The notes under the pieces are model-generated. The model ran no database searches, was not told where the DNA came from, and saw nothing but the letters and a program-made list of their open reading frames with translations. From contig JBBQWV010000026.1 of the NCBI GenBank assembly GCA_038210275.1, forward strand, positions 1-34,909: DNA of 34,909 nt. Reading direction: 5' to 3'. Positions within the stretch are counted from its first letter, which is position 1. Every line of letters begins with the position of its first letter. The translations under genes were made by a program, and so were the position numbers. Source of the stretch: PALSA-1296 sp038210275 (GTDB lineage Bacteria; Bacteroidota; Ignavibacteria; Palsa-1295). Below are positions 1 through 9,090 of the stretch, piece by piece.

Positions 1-603
<603 letters not shown>

Positions 604-1300
604 AAAAACCTTCATAATACAAGTATATAAGTGCAAAGTACATTTCGTACCTTACTACCTAAAGTGCATCACTACAGTGTTTGATAAATCTAGTTAGATT
701 CGCAATCAGCATTGCTGCTGCTTACGCCTCTATGATCTATGCATATAATGGGCAACTGATTCATCAACTTCGTCCTCTTCCAAAAACTCCGACTCACGTC
801 AGTACTTTCGAAATCAAACAGACTGGTTGATTTTTCGCAAGTAAAATCTTTCAGCTAAAAAGCTGTAAAATTTACACTTGTTAGTCAATTGTCCTGGCTC
901 GATGCTTGTGATTACAGCCGTCACTTGCGTGACTCTGTATTCCACAATTATCTATAATTCGATTTGATTCTTGCGCGGTTCCGATGCTGTGACTATGGGC
1001 TTTCGCTTACCAATACACAGTCGAAATTTCACGCCGCTTCTGTTGTCAAAGAACTTCCCTTTTTACAAGGGACGCATATAACGCACTTGTACTACCCGGA
1101 GTTCCGAAACACAGAAATTTTCTTTCATTCTCAGTAGAATTCACGTCTTTCGGACTTGGTAATCTTCACGTAATACACCTATGAAAGCCTTATATTAGGC
1201 GGCTTCCGGCGATGCATACGTATCACATAAAGAAAAACGAAATTAAATTCTTTGTTTTTAGTACTTCGTTATAAAATCGGTAGAGAATGCAAGTTTTTAC
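604..1300 (-). promoter_or_regulatory. Leader region of the 23S rRNA gene
   Basis: About 700 nt upstream of the 23S 5' end contain no credible protein frame, no tRNA and no trace of a 16S 3' end (the anti-Shine-Dalgarno block is absent). A boxA-like motif inside it suggests it is transcribed as an rRNA precursor leader. Several short hairpins can be drawn on the minus strand, such as GCCTAATATAAGGC at 1187-1200 and TAAATTTTACAGCTTTTTAGCTGAAAGATTTTA around 844-876, read here only as an approximate region. I could not place a convincing promoter. That the whole stretch is leader is inferred from its position and the boxA motif. Confidence 0.5.
1043..1054 (-). promoter_or_regulatory. boxA-like rRNA antitermination site
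   Basis: The minus strand reads GTTCTTTGACAA here, close to the boxA sequence found ahead of bacterial rRNA genes (E. coli TGCTCTTTAACA; Gram-positive TGTTCTTTGAAAA). In rRNA leaders boxA binds NusB/NusE and protects the elongating polymerase from premature termination. It lies about 440 nt upstream of the 23S 5' end. Its presence here rather than in a 16S-23S spacer supports the idea that the 23S gene has its own transcription start. The call rests on motif match and location only. Confidence 0.5.
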
Positions 1301-1305
1301 AGTCG

Positions 1306-1322
1306 GCGGACTCTTAGTCTGC
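1306..1322. repeat. Short intergenic hairpin
   Basis: GCGGACT (1306-1312) and AGTCTGC (1316-1322) pair around a 3-nt loop with one mismatch or wobble. It is not followed by a T run on either strand, so it is not a standard terminator. It sits just beyond the presumed rRNA leader and resembles the short palindromes found nearby at 1457-1514. Confidence 0.4.
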
Positions 1323-1456
1323 AAGTCAATCGCCATTGTCTGACCCGGAATTTAGAGGATTATTAGGATTCCTGAGATTCGTAGGGGCATATTGCGTGTG
1401 CCTTCCTCAGAAGCCCAACCTCGCTGCAACCCCACCTCTCGCGAAAGTAACCGCCT

Positions 1457-1514
1457 GGCTATAGCCTGCGTCCTCTCTTGGCGCCTATAAGCCCCTCTCA
1501 GGCTAAAGCCTGAG
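1457..1514. repeat. Pair of REP-like palindromes
   Basis: Two related palindromes lie within 60 nt: GGCTATAGCC at 1457-1466, and a perfect 8-bp stem CTCAGGCT/AGCCTGAG at 1497-1514 with a 2-nt loop. Both share the core GGCTA(T/A)AGCC, so they look like diverged copies of one short repetitive extragenic palindrome. Neither carries a T tract, which argues against a role as a terminator. Confidence 0.55.
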
Positions 1515-1972
1515 GCTACTACCATCTTTTGTTGACTCTTACCGTAGTATCGTAGTAAAAGCAAATGCTTACCTCCAGCATTTTAAGCTTTAAGCTTAAG
1601 GGGGAGTATGTGAAAATGTACCTAACGACATGCCTGAATTATATGGATTTAGAGTCGCTCACCCGGGAATCGGGTTTCAGGTTTCTGGCGTTCGGGCGTT
1701 CTGGGGGATTTTATCGAATTTCGGCTTGAATTCTGCTAACAACTAATGACTAAGAACTAAAAACTCTTATGATGTGCAGAGCGATATTGATGAATTATAA
1801 GGAGTTATGGGACAACTATGGGTGAGGATGAAATGAAAATTGGGTAGATAAGGAAAGCTAATCAGAAATATGTTTTATCTACTTCTAATCCTAAAACAAG
1901 GACGCTGTTGCAAAGACTTCCGGAAGGTGTTACCGGAACGTTGTCATTCTGTTAAATTCATATTACCTGAAA
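1515..1972. other. Gene-free stretch, nothing recognised
   Basis: No frame here has a credible length, start or protein-like composition, and no RNA gene is visible. A short A/T-rich run around 1739-1764 repeats the pattern ACTAANRACT imperfectly. The region separates the 23S transcription unit from the terminator of the lipoprotein gene that ends at 2029. Confidence 0.6.
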
Positions 1973-2001
1973 TAAAAAAGGCGGAGCAATCGCTCCGCCT
2001 T
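1973..2001 (-). terminator. Rho-independent terminator after the TIGR03118 gene
   Basis: The stem GGCGGAGC (1980-1987) / GCTCCGCC (1992-1999) has a 4-nt loop and is extended by A-T pairs. On the minus strand it is followed by six T residues (1974-1979). It starts about 30 nt after the stop codon of the minus-strand lipoprotein gene and should end that transcript. Confidence 0.85.
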
Positions 2002-2028
2002 GAATCTCACTATTTGTTTAAGCTCTCG

Positions 2029-3105
2029 TTATTTCAGCTTGATATATCCGAAGATCCCGTGGCTTTCGCCAGCAGGTCCGGAAGTGAAGTATAGCGAATT
2101 TGCGATAACGTTTACCGGAGGGATTGCGCCGAATGACATGATTCCCCACAGTCCTTCGATCGAAATGGCAGCACCATTCGCATCTTTTAGCGGACCGAGA
2201 GATTTTCCGGTTGAATCAAATTCGTTGATCTTTCCGTCGCCAAAATTTCCGACGAGGACTGCATTGCTGAAATCTCCGAAAGCTGCCGGAGCCTGAGCGA
2301 TTCCCCACGGTGAATTCAACACGCCATTCGATGCGAAACGTGAAACGAATGTTCCGTCGGGTTTGAAGATGCTGATATATCCGTTTCCGCCGCCGGATTG
2401 ATCGTCATTATCCGGAGGCGTATGTTGCTTTGCATAAGCGACATAAAGCATTCCGCCGATATTGGCAACATTGAATGGAGCATACCCTGACGGGATTGAA
2501 GGGTCTGAAAACGTCTTAATTACCGGAGCGAAGTTCTTATCATAGACGATGATCTTTCCTTGCTTGAAGTCTGCAACATAGAGAAAATTTGCTGTGCCGT
2601 CACTGGCAAGCGCCATGCCTTTATAAACAGCATCGGCTGATGGATCTGTTGCGACTTTCGTCATGCCGCCGGAAAAATTCCAAGCTGCAATGATACCGTC
2701 TTCGGTACAATAGATAAAATTATTACCTTTAAAGTCGGTTGAGGTAGGATTAAATACTACTCCGGTTGGCGAACCATCTGAAACGCCGTCGCGAGACGGA
2801 ACCTTGATCGCGGCAAGTAACGTCGCTCCTGCTCCGTTATAAATATTTGTGCCGCCGCCATGATTTGATGAAAGCCAGAAATTTCCTTGAGTGCCGATCG
2901 AGATCCCCCAGGCATTGGCAAGAGTCTTATCGATGATGCCAGCGCCATAGCCAGCAGTATCGGCTACGACATTCGTCACCAGATACATCGAACTTGTCGT
3001 CGTTGGAGGTGTAGTAGTTGTCGTGCTTGAGCAAGCAGCAAAACTGAGCATTGCAAGAAAACCGACAGCATAAAGCAATCCGGTTGATTTTTTAGTTTTA
3101 AACAT
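2029..3105 (-). CDS. TIGR03118-family lipoprotein, predicted beta-propeller
   Basis: Start chosen at 3105 because a strong ribosome site (AAGGAG, 7 nt upstream) precedes this ATG and it opens directly with a lipoprotein signal: basic MFKTKK, a hydrophobic stretch, then the lipobox SFAAC. The frame is open further upstream, but that extension has no signal-like features. The mature protein begins with a Thr-rich linker. It then shows the hallmark blocks of TIGR03118: NAWGIS, a Gly-rich GTNIYNG segment, PTGVVFNP, CTEDGIIAAWN, AVYKGMALA, SGYAPFNVANIGGMLYVAYAKQ, LNSPWGIA, VLVGNFGDGKINEFD and YFTSGPAGESHGIFGYI. Repeated short blocks of this kind suggest a secreted NHL-like propeller. The biological role of the family is unknown to me. 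It is a single gene with its own terminator. Confidence 0.88.
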   Translation of the reverse strand: MFKTKKSTGLLYAVGFLAMLSFAACSSTTTTTPPTTTSSMYLVTNVVADTAGYGAGIIDKTLANAWGISIGTQGNFWLSSNHGGGTNIYNGAGATLLAAIKVPSRDGVSDGSPTGVVFNPTSTDFKGNNFIYCTEDGIIAAWNFSGGMTKVATDPSADAVYKGMALASDGTANFLYVADFKQGKIIVYDKNFAPVIKTFSDPSIPSGYAPFNVANIGGMLYVAYAKQHTPPDNDDQSGGGNGYISIFKPDGTFVSRFASNGVLNSPWGIAQAPAAFGDFSNAVLVGNFGDGKINEFDSTGKSLGPLKDANGAAISIEGLWGIMSFGAIPPVNVIANSLYFTSGPAGESHGIFGYIKLK

Positions 3106-3270
3106 GATTAGTCTCCTTAAATGGTAAATATGGGGAATGGATGAAATGATTGTTGCAACACATAACGTATTCGGATATAGAAAGTTACATGATTTTTTGA
3201 ATGAGGATAGATCTCTTATTCTCATATAATAACGTCAAAACCAGCGGAAACGGATTGCATTATTATTGTT

Positions 3271-4530
3271 TTAATACATAATCCGCCGGTTGCGATAGAG
3301 ATTCATCAAAATTCCTGCCATCAGCATATTGGTAATAAGTGACGAGCCGCCATAGCTCATAAAGGGAAGAGGGATACCGACGACGGGAAACAAGCCTATC
3401 GTCATCCCCACATTTACCGTCACATGCAAGAACCAGATGCCAGTAATACCAATAGCAACAATACTTGAAAAATTACTTCGTACCGAAGAAGCAATGGCAA
3501 GACTTCGATAGATCAAAAAAATATAAAGCAGCAGAATGACGATCGAGCCGATGAAACCAAATTCTTCGGCGGGGACGCTCATAATAAAATCTGTCCATTG
3601 CTTTGGCACAAAACGAAGCTGCGTTTGCGTGCCTTGCAAATATCCTTTGCCAAGTAAACCGCCTGAGCCGATCGCCATCTTCGTCTGAATAATATTATAT
3701 CCGCCGCCAAGAGGATCCATTTCCGGAGTGAGCAAAAGATCAATGCGCGTCCGCTGATAGGGATGGAGATGATTATACACAAAATCAGCGCTGAATGAAG
3801 CGCCAATCAGGATCATAAATGCAACTGCCGTCGTAATAAGATTTTTTCGGAAAAAGAAAAACAGCATTGCTCCGATAGTAAGAACGGAGATAAGCATCGG
3901 CATTTTGCCGAAGAGTGAAAGCACTACAACAACTGCTGCTCCGACAACAGTGAGCAAAAAAAACAGATCCGTGCCTGCCCAAAGCAAGACAATAAAAAGT
4001 AGACCGGCGTAGATCATTGCGCTTCCGGGATCAGGCTCAAGCATGATAAGACCAATAGGAACTATGACAAGAATACATACAACAACAAAATCAAAGACCC
4101 GAGTCAGTTTCCTATCGCCGGAAAGATATTTTCCGAGCGCCATGATCGTCCCAAGCTTCGCAAGCTCGGAAGGCTGGAAGTGGTATGCGCCAAAAAGCGA
4201 AAGCCAATTCTTCTGATTATAAACAACTTCACCTTTGACCAACACCAGAATTAATAATCCAAGAGTTAGTGCATAAAACGGATATGCTGCAACAGAAAGC
4301 CAACGAACAGGCAAAAGAGCCATCGCGATCAGAATGATAATACCGGCAGCTCCGAATTCAAGCTGCTGGCTGAACCGGTCATTCATCTGTGCCGCGTAGG
4401 TTGCGCTGTAGATCGCAATAAATCCACCTATCGTAAGCAGCAGGACAAAGATAAACGTCGAAACGTCGAAATCTTTTACATCGAGCGCTTCGACTTTTGA
4501 ATTAGTTGCGAATCTGACCGTACGTGCCAA
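3271..4530 (-). CDS. rodA: SEDS-family peptidoglycan glycosyltransferase RodA
   Basis: A 419-residue polytopic membrane protein of the SEDS family, which polymerises lipid II into glycan strands together with a class B penicillin-binding protein. The sequence shows about ten hydrophobic segments and the family landmarks: FQPSELAKLG early, then the extracellular block GSGGLLGKGYLQGTQTQLRFVPKQWTDFIMSVPAEEFGF, which contains the Asp-Phe pair corresponding to the catalytic Asp of RodA (described here as motif only), and the C-terminal signature PVVGIPLPFMSYGGSSL. The TQ(T)QLRFVP form favours RodA over FtsW. The gene starts 2 nt after the small membrane-protein gene at 4533, so the two are co-transcribed. 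The usual mreBCD/pbp2 neighbours are absent from this window. Confidence 0.93.
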   Translation of the reverse strand: MARTVRFATNSKVEALDVKDFDVSTFIFVLLLTIGGFIAIYSATYAAQMNDRFSQQLEFGAAGIIILIAMALLPVRWLSVAAYPFYALTLGLLILVLVKGEVVYNQKNWLSLFGAYHFQPSELAKLGTIMALGKYLSGDRKLTRVFDFVVVCILVIVPIGLIMLEPDPGSAMIYAGLLFIVLLWAGTDLFFLLTVVGAAVVVVLSLFGKMPMLISVLTIGAMLFFFFRKNLITTAVAFMILIGASFSADFVYNHLHPYQRTRIDLLLTPEMDPLGGGYNIIQTKMAIGSGGLLGKGYLQGTQTQLRFVPKQWTDFIMSVPAEEFGFIGSIVILLLYIFLIYRSLAIASSVRSNFSSIVAIGITGIWFLHVTVNVGMTIGLFPVVGIPLPFMSYGGSSLITNMLMAGILMNLYRNRRIMY

Positions 4531-4532
4531 TG

Positions 4533-5024
4533 CTATCTCCTTAATGCTTTCGGTTTGCCAAGAATTTCTGATGCAATAATATATTGCTTGATCGCACCAC
4601 CCGTAAGTGAAAGACGCGGAATGATCGTTACATCTTTATCATAAGCATCTTTCTCTTCGGCAGATTCAGTGCCAAGCGATTTTGTCATTCCGTAATTTTT
4701 CTTGAAATGCGAAACGGGTTCATGCTCTGCAAAGACCAAAGTCTTTTCGGACTTTATAACATCGGGCGCATAGTCCGTTGAAGCATAAGCCAGTTCGTAA
4801 TCTGTTGCAGGCGCTTGGACCTGTCTTTCAGCAAAAAGTGCTCGCACTTCTTCGGGTGATCTTTTGCGTGGAACCGCTACTTCAGGTTCTATTTCAGGAC
4901 GCTTCTTGACACGAACGTTCAGCACATCAACACGCTCTGCAGCTTTCTGCTGCTTGCGTTTATTTTTTGCGATCAAATTCAATACCCAGAAAATGATGGC
5001 GATAATAAAAATTGCATTTCTCAT
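4533..5024 (-). CDS. Small single-pass membrane protein upstream of rodA
   Basis: 163 residues. The N-terminus is one hydrophobic helix (FIIAIIFWVLNLIA) followed by a strongly basic stretch (KNKRKQQKAAER), so the chain is anchored with its body in the cytoplasm. The middle is low-complexity and charged, with a tandem YELAYASTDYA segment. The C-terminus ends GGAIKQYIIASEILGKPKALRR; a SEILGKP-like tail seems familiar from uncharacterised FCB proteins, but I cannot name the family. It sits between hutI (3-nt gap) and rodA (2-nt gap), so it is part of that transcript. A link to cell-wall synthesis is only suggested by adjacency. Confidence 0.7.
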   Translation of the reverse strand: MRNAIFIIAIIFWVLNLIAKNKRKQQKAAERVDVLNVRVKKRPEIEPEVAVPRKRSPEEVRALFAERQVQAPATDYELAYASTDYAPDVIKSEKTLVFAEHEPVSHFKKNYGMTKSLGTESAEEKDAYDKDVTIIPRLSLTGGAIKQYIIASEILGKPKALRR

Positions 5025-5027
5025 ATC

Positions 5028-6272
5028 TTATAAATTCCCCCTAACAATTTTTCCATTCTTAATAACTGCGACGACATCGCTTACTCCGATATGGTACGGC
5101 AGATATGACACACCCGGAATATCATAAAGAACAAAATCAGCATACTTGCCCTGCTGGATCGATCCGTGCGTTGCTGCGCGGTCAATTGCTGCTGCGCCGT
5201 TCAGCGTCGCAGCAGTCAGCGCTTCTTCGGGGCTCATCTGGATTCCGATGACTGCCAAGGAAATTGCAAGCTGCATATTCTCGCTCATTGAGCTTCCGGG
5301 ATTGCAATCGGTTGCGATGGCAATGGCGCATCCTGCTTCGATCATCTTCCGAGCCGGAGCATACGCCGACCGAATGCATAATGCTGTGATCGGCAGAAGT
5401 GTTGCAATCGTCCGTTCGCTTTTTGCAAGGGCGGCAATTCCTTCACTGGAAATCTTTAACAAATGATCGGCGCTATAAGAGCCAAGTTTCGCAGCAAGCG
5501 ATGCTCCGCCTGTATCAGCAAGTTCGTCGGCATGTAGTTTTATTTTTAATCCGGTTTGTTTTGCGGCGTTGCAAATTCTTTCGGTTTCTTCGTTCGTAAA
5601 ATATCCTTCGTCACAAAAGACATCGCAAAACTCTGCGGCGTTTTCTTCGATGACTCTCGGCAATTGTTCGTTAATTAATTCTTCAATATATTCTGATTGC
5701 GATTTCTCTTTTGGTACGGCATGAGCGCCAAGCCACGTTCGGATAATTTCCATTCCTGTCATCTCGCCGACTCTCTTTGCTGCTGCAAGCAATGCAAGTT
5801 CCGATTCAGTCGAGAGTCCATAACCGGATTTTATTTCCATTGTTGTCGTACCAAGAGAGAGGGCACTGCGAACAAATTTTTGCGAATACTTGGCGATCTC
5901 TTCACCATTTGCATGGCGGACTTTTTCAACGCTTGAACGTATCCCGCCGCCTGTTGCTGCGATCTCCTGATAGCTTCTTCCTTCAGCACGCATACAAAAC
6001 TCATCGCTGCGTTCGCCCATGAAGACAGCATGAGTATGAGAATCAACGAAGCCAGGCAAAGCAAGCAGACCTCTGCAATCAATCTCTTCGGCAATGCCTT
6101 TAACTTTCGGGTAGAATTCTCGGTCAAGACCTGCATCTGTAATTATGCCATCATTATTCACTACGATGCAAGCATCTTTCACAGTCAAAACATTTTTGTG
6201 CATCGCATCGCCGCGCAATGCAGTTATTCCAATAGGTGTGACGAGCGTAGATATATTCCGGTAGATCTTCAT
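5028..6272 (-). CDS. hutI: Imidazolonepropionase HutI
   Basis: Metal-dependent amidohydrolase that opens the imidazolone ring of 4-imidazolone-5-propionate to N-formimino-L-glutamate, the third step of histidine degradation. About 414 residues, normal for the family. Visible motifs: the metal-binding GFVDSHTHAVF near residue 80, the GGGIRSSVE block, TTTMEIKSGYGL, LHADEL, SADHL and ATDCNPGSS with the metal-ligand Asp. A GTG two codons upstream (6278) is also possible; I chose the ATG at 6272. It leads a run with the small membrane protein and rodA. hutH lies about 4 kb away on the same strand, and no hutU is present in the window, so the pathway genes are scattered. Confidence 0.95.
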   Translation of the reverse strand: MKIYRNISTLVTPIGITALRGDAMHKNVLTVKDACIVVNNDGIITDAGLDREFYPKVKGIAEEIDCRGLLALPGFVDSHTHAVFMGERSDEFCMRAEGRSYQEIAATGGGIRSSVEKVRHANGEEIAKYSQKFVRSALSLGTTTMEIKSGYGLSTESELALLAAAKRVGEMTGMEIIRTWLGAHAVPKEKSQSEYIEELINEQLPRVIEENAAEFCDVFCDEGYFTNEETERICNAAKQTGLKIKLHADELADTGGASLAAKLGSYSADHLLKISSEGIAALAKSERTIATLLPITALCIRSAYAPARKMIEAGCAIAIATDCNPGSSMSENMQLAISLAVIGIQMSPEEALTAATLNGAAAIDRAATHGSIQQGKYADFVLYDIPGVSYLPYHIGVSDVVAVIKNGKIVRGNL

Positions 6273-6317
6273 TATCACAAAAATATGGAAAAGAAATCAA
6301 TCTGTATTCATTTCGCA

Positions 6318-6348
6318 AAGTATTGATACTCCGTTCGAAATGACAATT
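6318..6348. repeat. Fragment of a dispersed palindromic element
   Basis: On the minus strand this reads TGTCATTTCGAACGGAGT, resembling one end of the ATTGCG/ATTCC-type intergenic palindromes seen at 12094, 24565 and 25811. The opposite arm is not clearly present, so this looks like a truncated copy between hutI and mutS. The resemblance is short and the call is tentative. Confidence 0.3.
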
Positions 6349-6372
6349 AGTATAATGTTGTTCTAATTTTCG

Positions 6373-6380
6373 TAACTTTG
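6373..6380 (+). promoter_or_regulatory. Bacteroidota-type -7 promoter box for mutS
   Basis: TAACTTTG matches the TANNTTTG element recognised by the Bacteroidota primary sigma factor, 25 nt ahead of the mutS ATG. A TTG at the usual distance upstream is not obvious, so the -33 element is weak or absent. Position and motif support a mutS promoter but do not prove it. Confidence 0.4.
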
Positions 6381-6405
6381 TCAGACTATATGTGAGCACC
6401 TATTC

Positions 6406-9087
6406 ATGCCCAAAGAAGCGAAAAAACAGGAAGAGAAACAAACTCCGTTGATGAAACAATACAGTTCCATCAAGGCACGGTATCCGGATACGATCCTCTT
6501 TTTTCGCATGGGCGATTTTTTCGAAACGTTCGGAGAAGATGCGATCATCACGGCGAAGGTGACAGGCATCGCGCTTACCAAACGCAATAACGGCACTGCC
6601 GGACACGTTGAACTTGCGGGTTTTCCACATCATCAACTTGATAATTATCTTCCGAAAATGATACGCGGCGGATACCGCGTTGCCGTCTGCGAACAGCTTG
6701 AGGATCCAAAGCTTGCGAAAGGTATTGTGGAACGAGGAGTGGTGGAAGTCGTCACTCCGGGTGTCTCGATGAATGATAAGCTGCTCGAAACAGGACGCAA
6801 TACCTACGTCGGAGCAATCGTTGCAAGCGGCGGTGTAGCAGGAATTGCATATGCTGATGTTTCTACCGGAGAGTTTGTAGCAGGTGAAGTTGCCGAGTCG
6901 CACCTTGCCGAGCATCTTTCCTCGCTTGGCTTGCGCGAACTTCTTGTCTCGCGCCGCGATGCACAGAAATTTGAACTCGCTCCGTATATTTTATCGCTTG
7001 AAAATAAACCTGCTCTTACGAAGCGCGAAGACTGGGCGTTTAATTCTGAGACTGCCCGAAAACTTTTGCTCGATCATTTTCAAACCAATTCACTCAAAGG
7101 ATTTGGCATTGAAGATCTGACTCTTGCAATTACGGCAGCAGGCGCTGTGCTGGATTATTTGCGCGAGACTCGTTCAGCAACAACATTGCAGCACGTCCGG
7201 CGCATTGCCCGGTTCGATACGAGTCGTACACTTATTCTCGATCAGGCAACGCGGCGGAATCTGGAAATATTTTTTCCGATGTCCGATGACGGAAGCGATG
7301 CTTCGCTGCTCGGAGTTCTTGATGAAACCTCGACTGCAATGGGTGCTCGGCTTCTGCGCAAATGGCTTGCAATGCCACTGCGCAATCTTGCGGAAATTAC
7401 TGAGCGGCTTGATGCAGTCACGCTTCTTGTCGGTGCCCGAGAACTTCGTGAACAGCTACGTTTAGGTTTTCGTGAGCTTGGCGATCTTGAAAGAATGACC
7501 GGACGCTTTGCAAGTGCACGAATTTTATCTCCGCGTGATTTCCTGAGTTTGAAATTTACGCTTTGGAGAATTCCGGATATTAAAGTTTTGCTATCGCAAA
7601 TTTCACAATTTGCACCGGAATCATCTGAAGGATTAAATACTTCGGCACTCTTAAAAATGCTTGCAGTTGATCTGCGTCCTCTTGCTGAACTTGCCGAGAA
7701 AATTGACCGCACAATTAATCCGGAAGCTCCTGTCAATCCGAACAATCTCGGTGTTATCCGCGATGGAGCAAATCCTGAACTTGATGAACTTCGCGATCTC
7801 ACATCATCAAGCCGCCAAAAACTTCTTGAAGTTCAAACCCGCGAACGAGAGCGAACGGGAGTATCATCACTGAAAGTGGATTTTAATAATGTCTTTGGAT
7901 ATTATATTGAAGTCAGTAATGTCAATCGTTCGAAAGTCCCTGAAGACTATGAACGCAAGCAAACTCTTGCCAATGCCGAACGATACATCACTCCGGAATT
8001 GAAAGAGTATGAACAAAAAATTCTCGGAGCGGAAGAGCGCATGGCAACACTTGAAACCGAGATCGCCTTGCAACTCCGAGCACAGGTCATCGGCGAAATC
8101 GAATCACTTCAACATGATGCTTCGCTTCTTTCTATAGCTGATACGCTTCTCTCGCTTGCATCCGTTGCTTCGAGAAGTGGATGGGTGAAGCCGGAATTCC
8201 AAATGTCAGGAGATTTTATAATTGAAAGTGGCAGACACCCAGTCGTCGAGAAATCACTTCCGATCGGAGAACGGTTTACGGCAAATAATGTCAGCTTCAC
8301 AAACGACGACAGCGAATTTTATATTATTACCGGACCGAATATGTCCGGCAAATCCGTTTTCTTGCGACAGACCGGGATTATCGCTTTGCTTGCTCACATC
8401 GGTTCCTTCGTCCCTGCTGCGAAATGTTCTCTTCCTCTGCTTGATAGAATTTTTACCCGCGTTGGCGCAAGCGATAATCTTTCAAGCGGTGAATCTACTT
8501 TTCTTGTCGAGATGAATGAAGCTGCAAATATTTTGAATAACGCCACAAAAAATTCGCTTCTTCTTTTCGATGAACTTGGCAGAGGGACTTCAACATTCGA
8601 TGGACTCTCTATCGCCTGGGCAATATCGGAACATATTCATGATACTATCCCTGGAGCAAAGACACTTTTCGCAACGCATTACCATGAACTGAACGCGCTT
8701 GCCGATCGCTTCCCGCGCATTAAAAATTTAAAAGTGGAAGTTCGCGAAGCCGACGGCAAAGTACACTTCCTTCATAAGATCACTCCCGGTTATGCCGATC
8801 ATTCTTACGGCATCGAAGTTGCAGCAATGGCAGGAATTCCACAAGATGTTATTTCACGAGCACGAGAAATTCTGCATGAACTTGAAGAGACTGAACTCAA
8901 GATCGCTGAAACAGATATTCAACGATCCATCCCATTTCCAACAATCAAAACATCTGCATCTGTGGATGAAGATCGCCACTCCCCATCAAAAATGGTCATG
9001 GATGAATTAAAAGAACTGGATGTCAATGGGCTGACACCAATGGAAGCGCTGACGAAATTAGCAGAGTGGAAAAAGAAATTTTTATAA
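6406..9087 (+). CDS. mutS: DNA mismatch repair protein MutS
   Basis: 893 residues, full length. MutS clamps mispaired DNA and uses ATP to recruit MutL. The N-terminal mismatch-reading motif is visible as GDFFETFGEDA (Phe-Phe-Glu at about residues 38-40, in place of the more common Phe-Tyr-Glu), followed by the connector, the lever/clamp region and the ATPase. The ATPase shows Walker A GPNMSGKS near residue 644, SSGESTFLVEMNEAA, the Walker B LLLFDELGRGTSTFDG and the ATHYHEL switch. The C-terminal tail VNGLTPMEALTKLAEWKK is the usual dimer/tetramer helix. It is alone on the plus strand between minus-strand genes, with its own promoter box. Its stop is 3 nt from the stop of the convergent ABC-like gene, with no visible terminator between them. 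Confidence 0.97.
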   Translation: MPKEAKKQEEKQTPLMKQYSSIKARYPDTILFFRMGDFFETFGEDAIITAKVTGIALTKRNNGTAGHVELAGFPHHQLDNYLPKMIRGGYRVAVCEQLEDPKLAKGIVERGVVEVVTPGVSMNDKLLETGRNTYVGAIVASGGVAGIAYADVSTGEFVAGEVAESHLAEHLSSLGLRELLVSRRDAQKFELAPYILSLENKPALTKREDWAFNSETARKLLLDHFQTNSLKGFGIEDLTLAITAAGAVLDYLRETRSATTLQHVRRIARFDTSRTLILDQATRRNLEIFFPMSDDGSDASLLGVLDETSTAMGARLLRKWLAMPLRNLAEITERLDAVTLLVGARELREQLRLGFRELGDLERMTGRFASARILSPRDFLSLKFTLWRIPDIKVLLSQISQFAPESSEGLNTSALLKMLAVDLRPLAELAEKIDRTINPEAPVNPNNLGVIRDGANPELDELRDLTSSSRQKLLEVQTRERERTGVSSLKVDFNNVFGYYIEVSNVNRSKVPEDYERKQTLANAERYITPELKEYEQKILGAEERMATLETEIALQLRAQVIGEIESLQHDASLLSIADTLLSLASVASRSGWVKPEFQMSGDFIIESGRHPVVEKSLPIGERFTANNVSFTNDDSEFYIITGPNMSGKSVFLRQTGIIALLAHIGSFVPAAKCSLPLLDRIFTRVGASDNLSSGESTFLVEMNEAANILNNATKNSLLLFDELGRGTSTFDGLSIAWAISEHIHDTIPGAKTLFATHYHELNALADRFPRIKNLKVEVREADGKVHFLHKITPGYADHSYGIEVAAMAGIPQDVISRAREILHELEETELKIAETDIQRSIPFPTIKTSASVDEDRHSPSKMVMDELKELDVNGLTPMEALTKLAEWKKKFL

Positions 9088-9090
9088 AAT

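Noticed and set aside
1268..1292. Minus-strand TTGCAT ... TATAAC promoter-like pair for the 23S leader
   Set aside because: The spacing is 13 nt, too short for a standard sigma-70 promoter, and no TANNTTTG box is nearby.
604..1300. Possible spacer tRNA (Ile or Ala) upstream of the 23S
   Set aside because: I searched both strands by eye for the anticodon arms and T-loop of these tRNAs and found no matching cloverleaf.
1352..1564. 70-codon minus-strand frame
   Set aside because: It runs through the palindromes at 1457-1514 and has no start context or protein-like pattern.
1739..1764. Short ACTAANRACT direct repeats as a possible CRISPR or iteron array
   Set aside because: Only about three imperfect units without spacers; simple A/T-rich repetition is enough to explain it.
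7242..7802. 186-codon minus-strand frame inside mutS
   Set aside because: It is antisense to well-conserved mutS codons; the Ser/Arg-rich translation is typical of a shadow frame.
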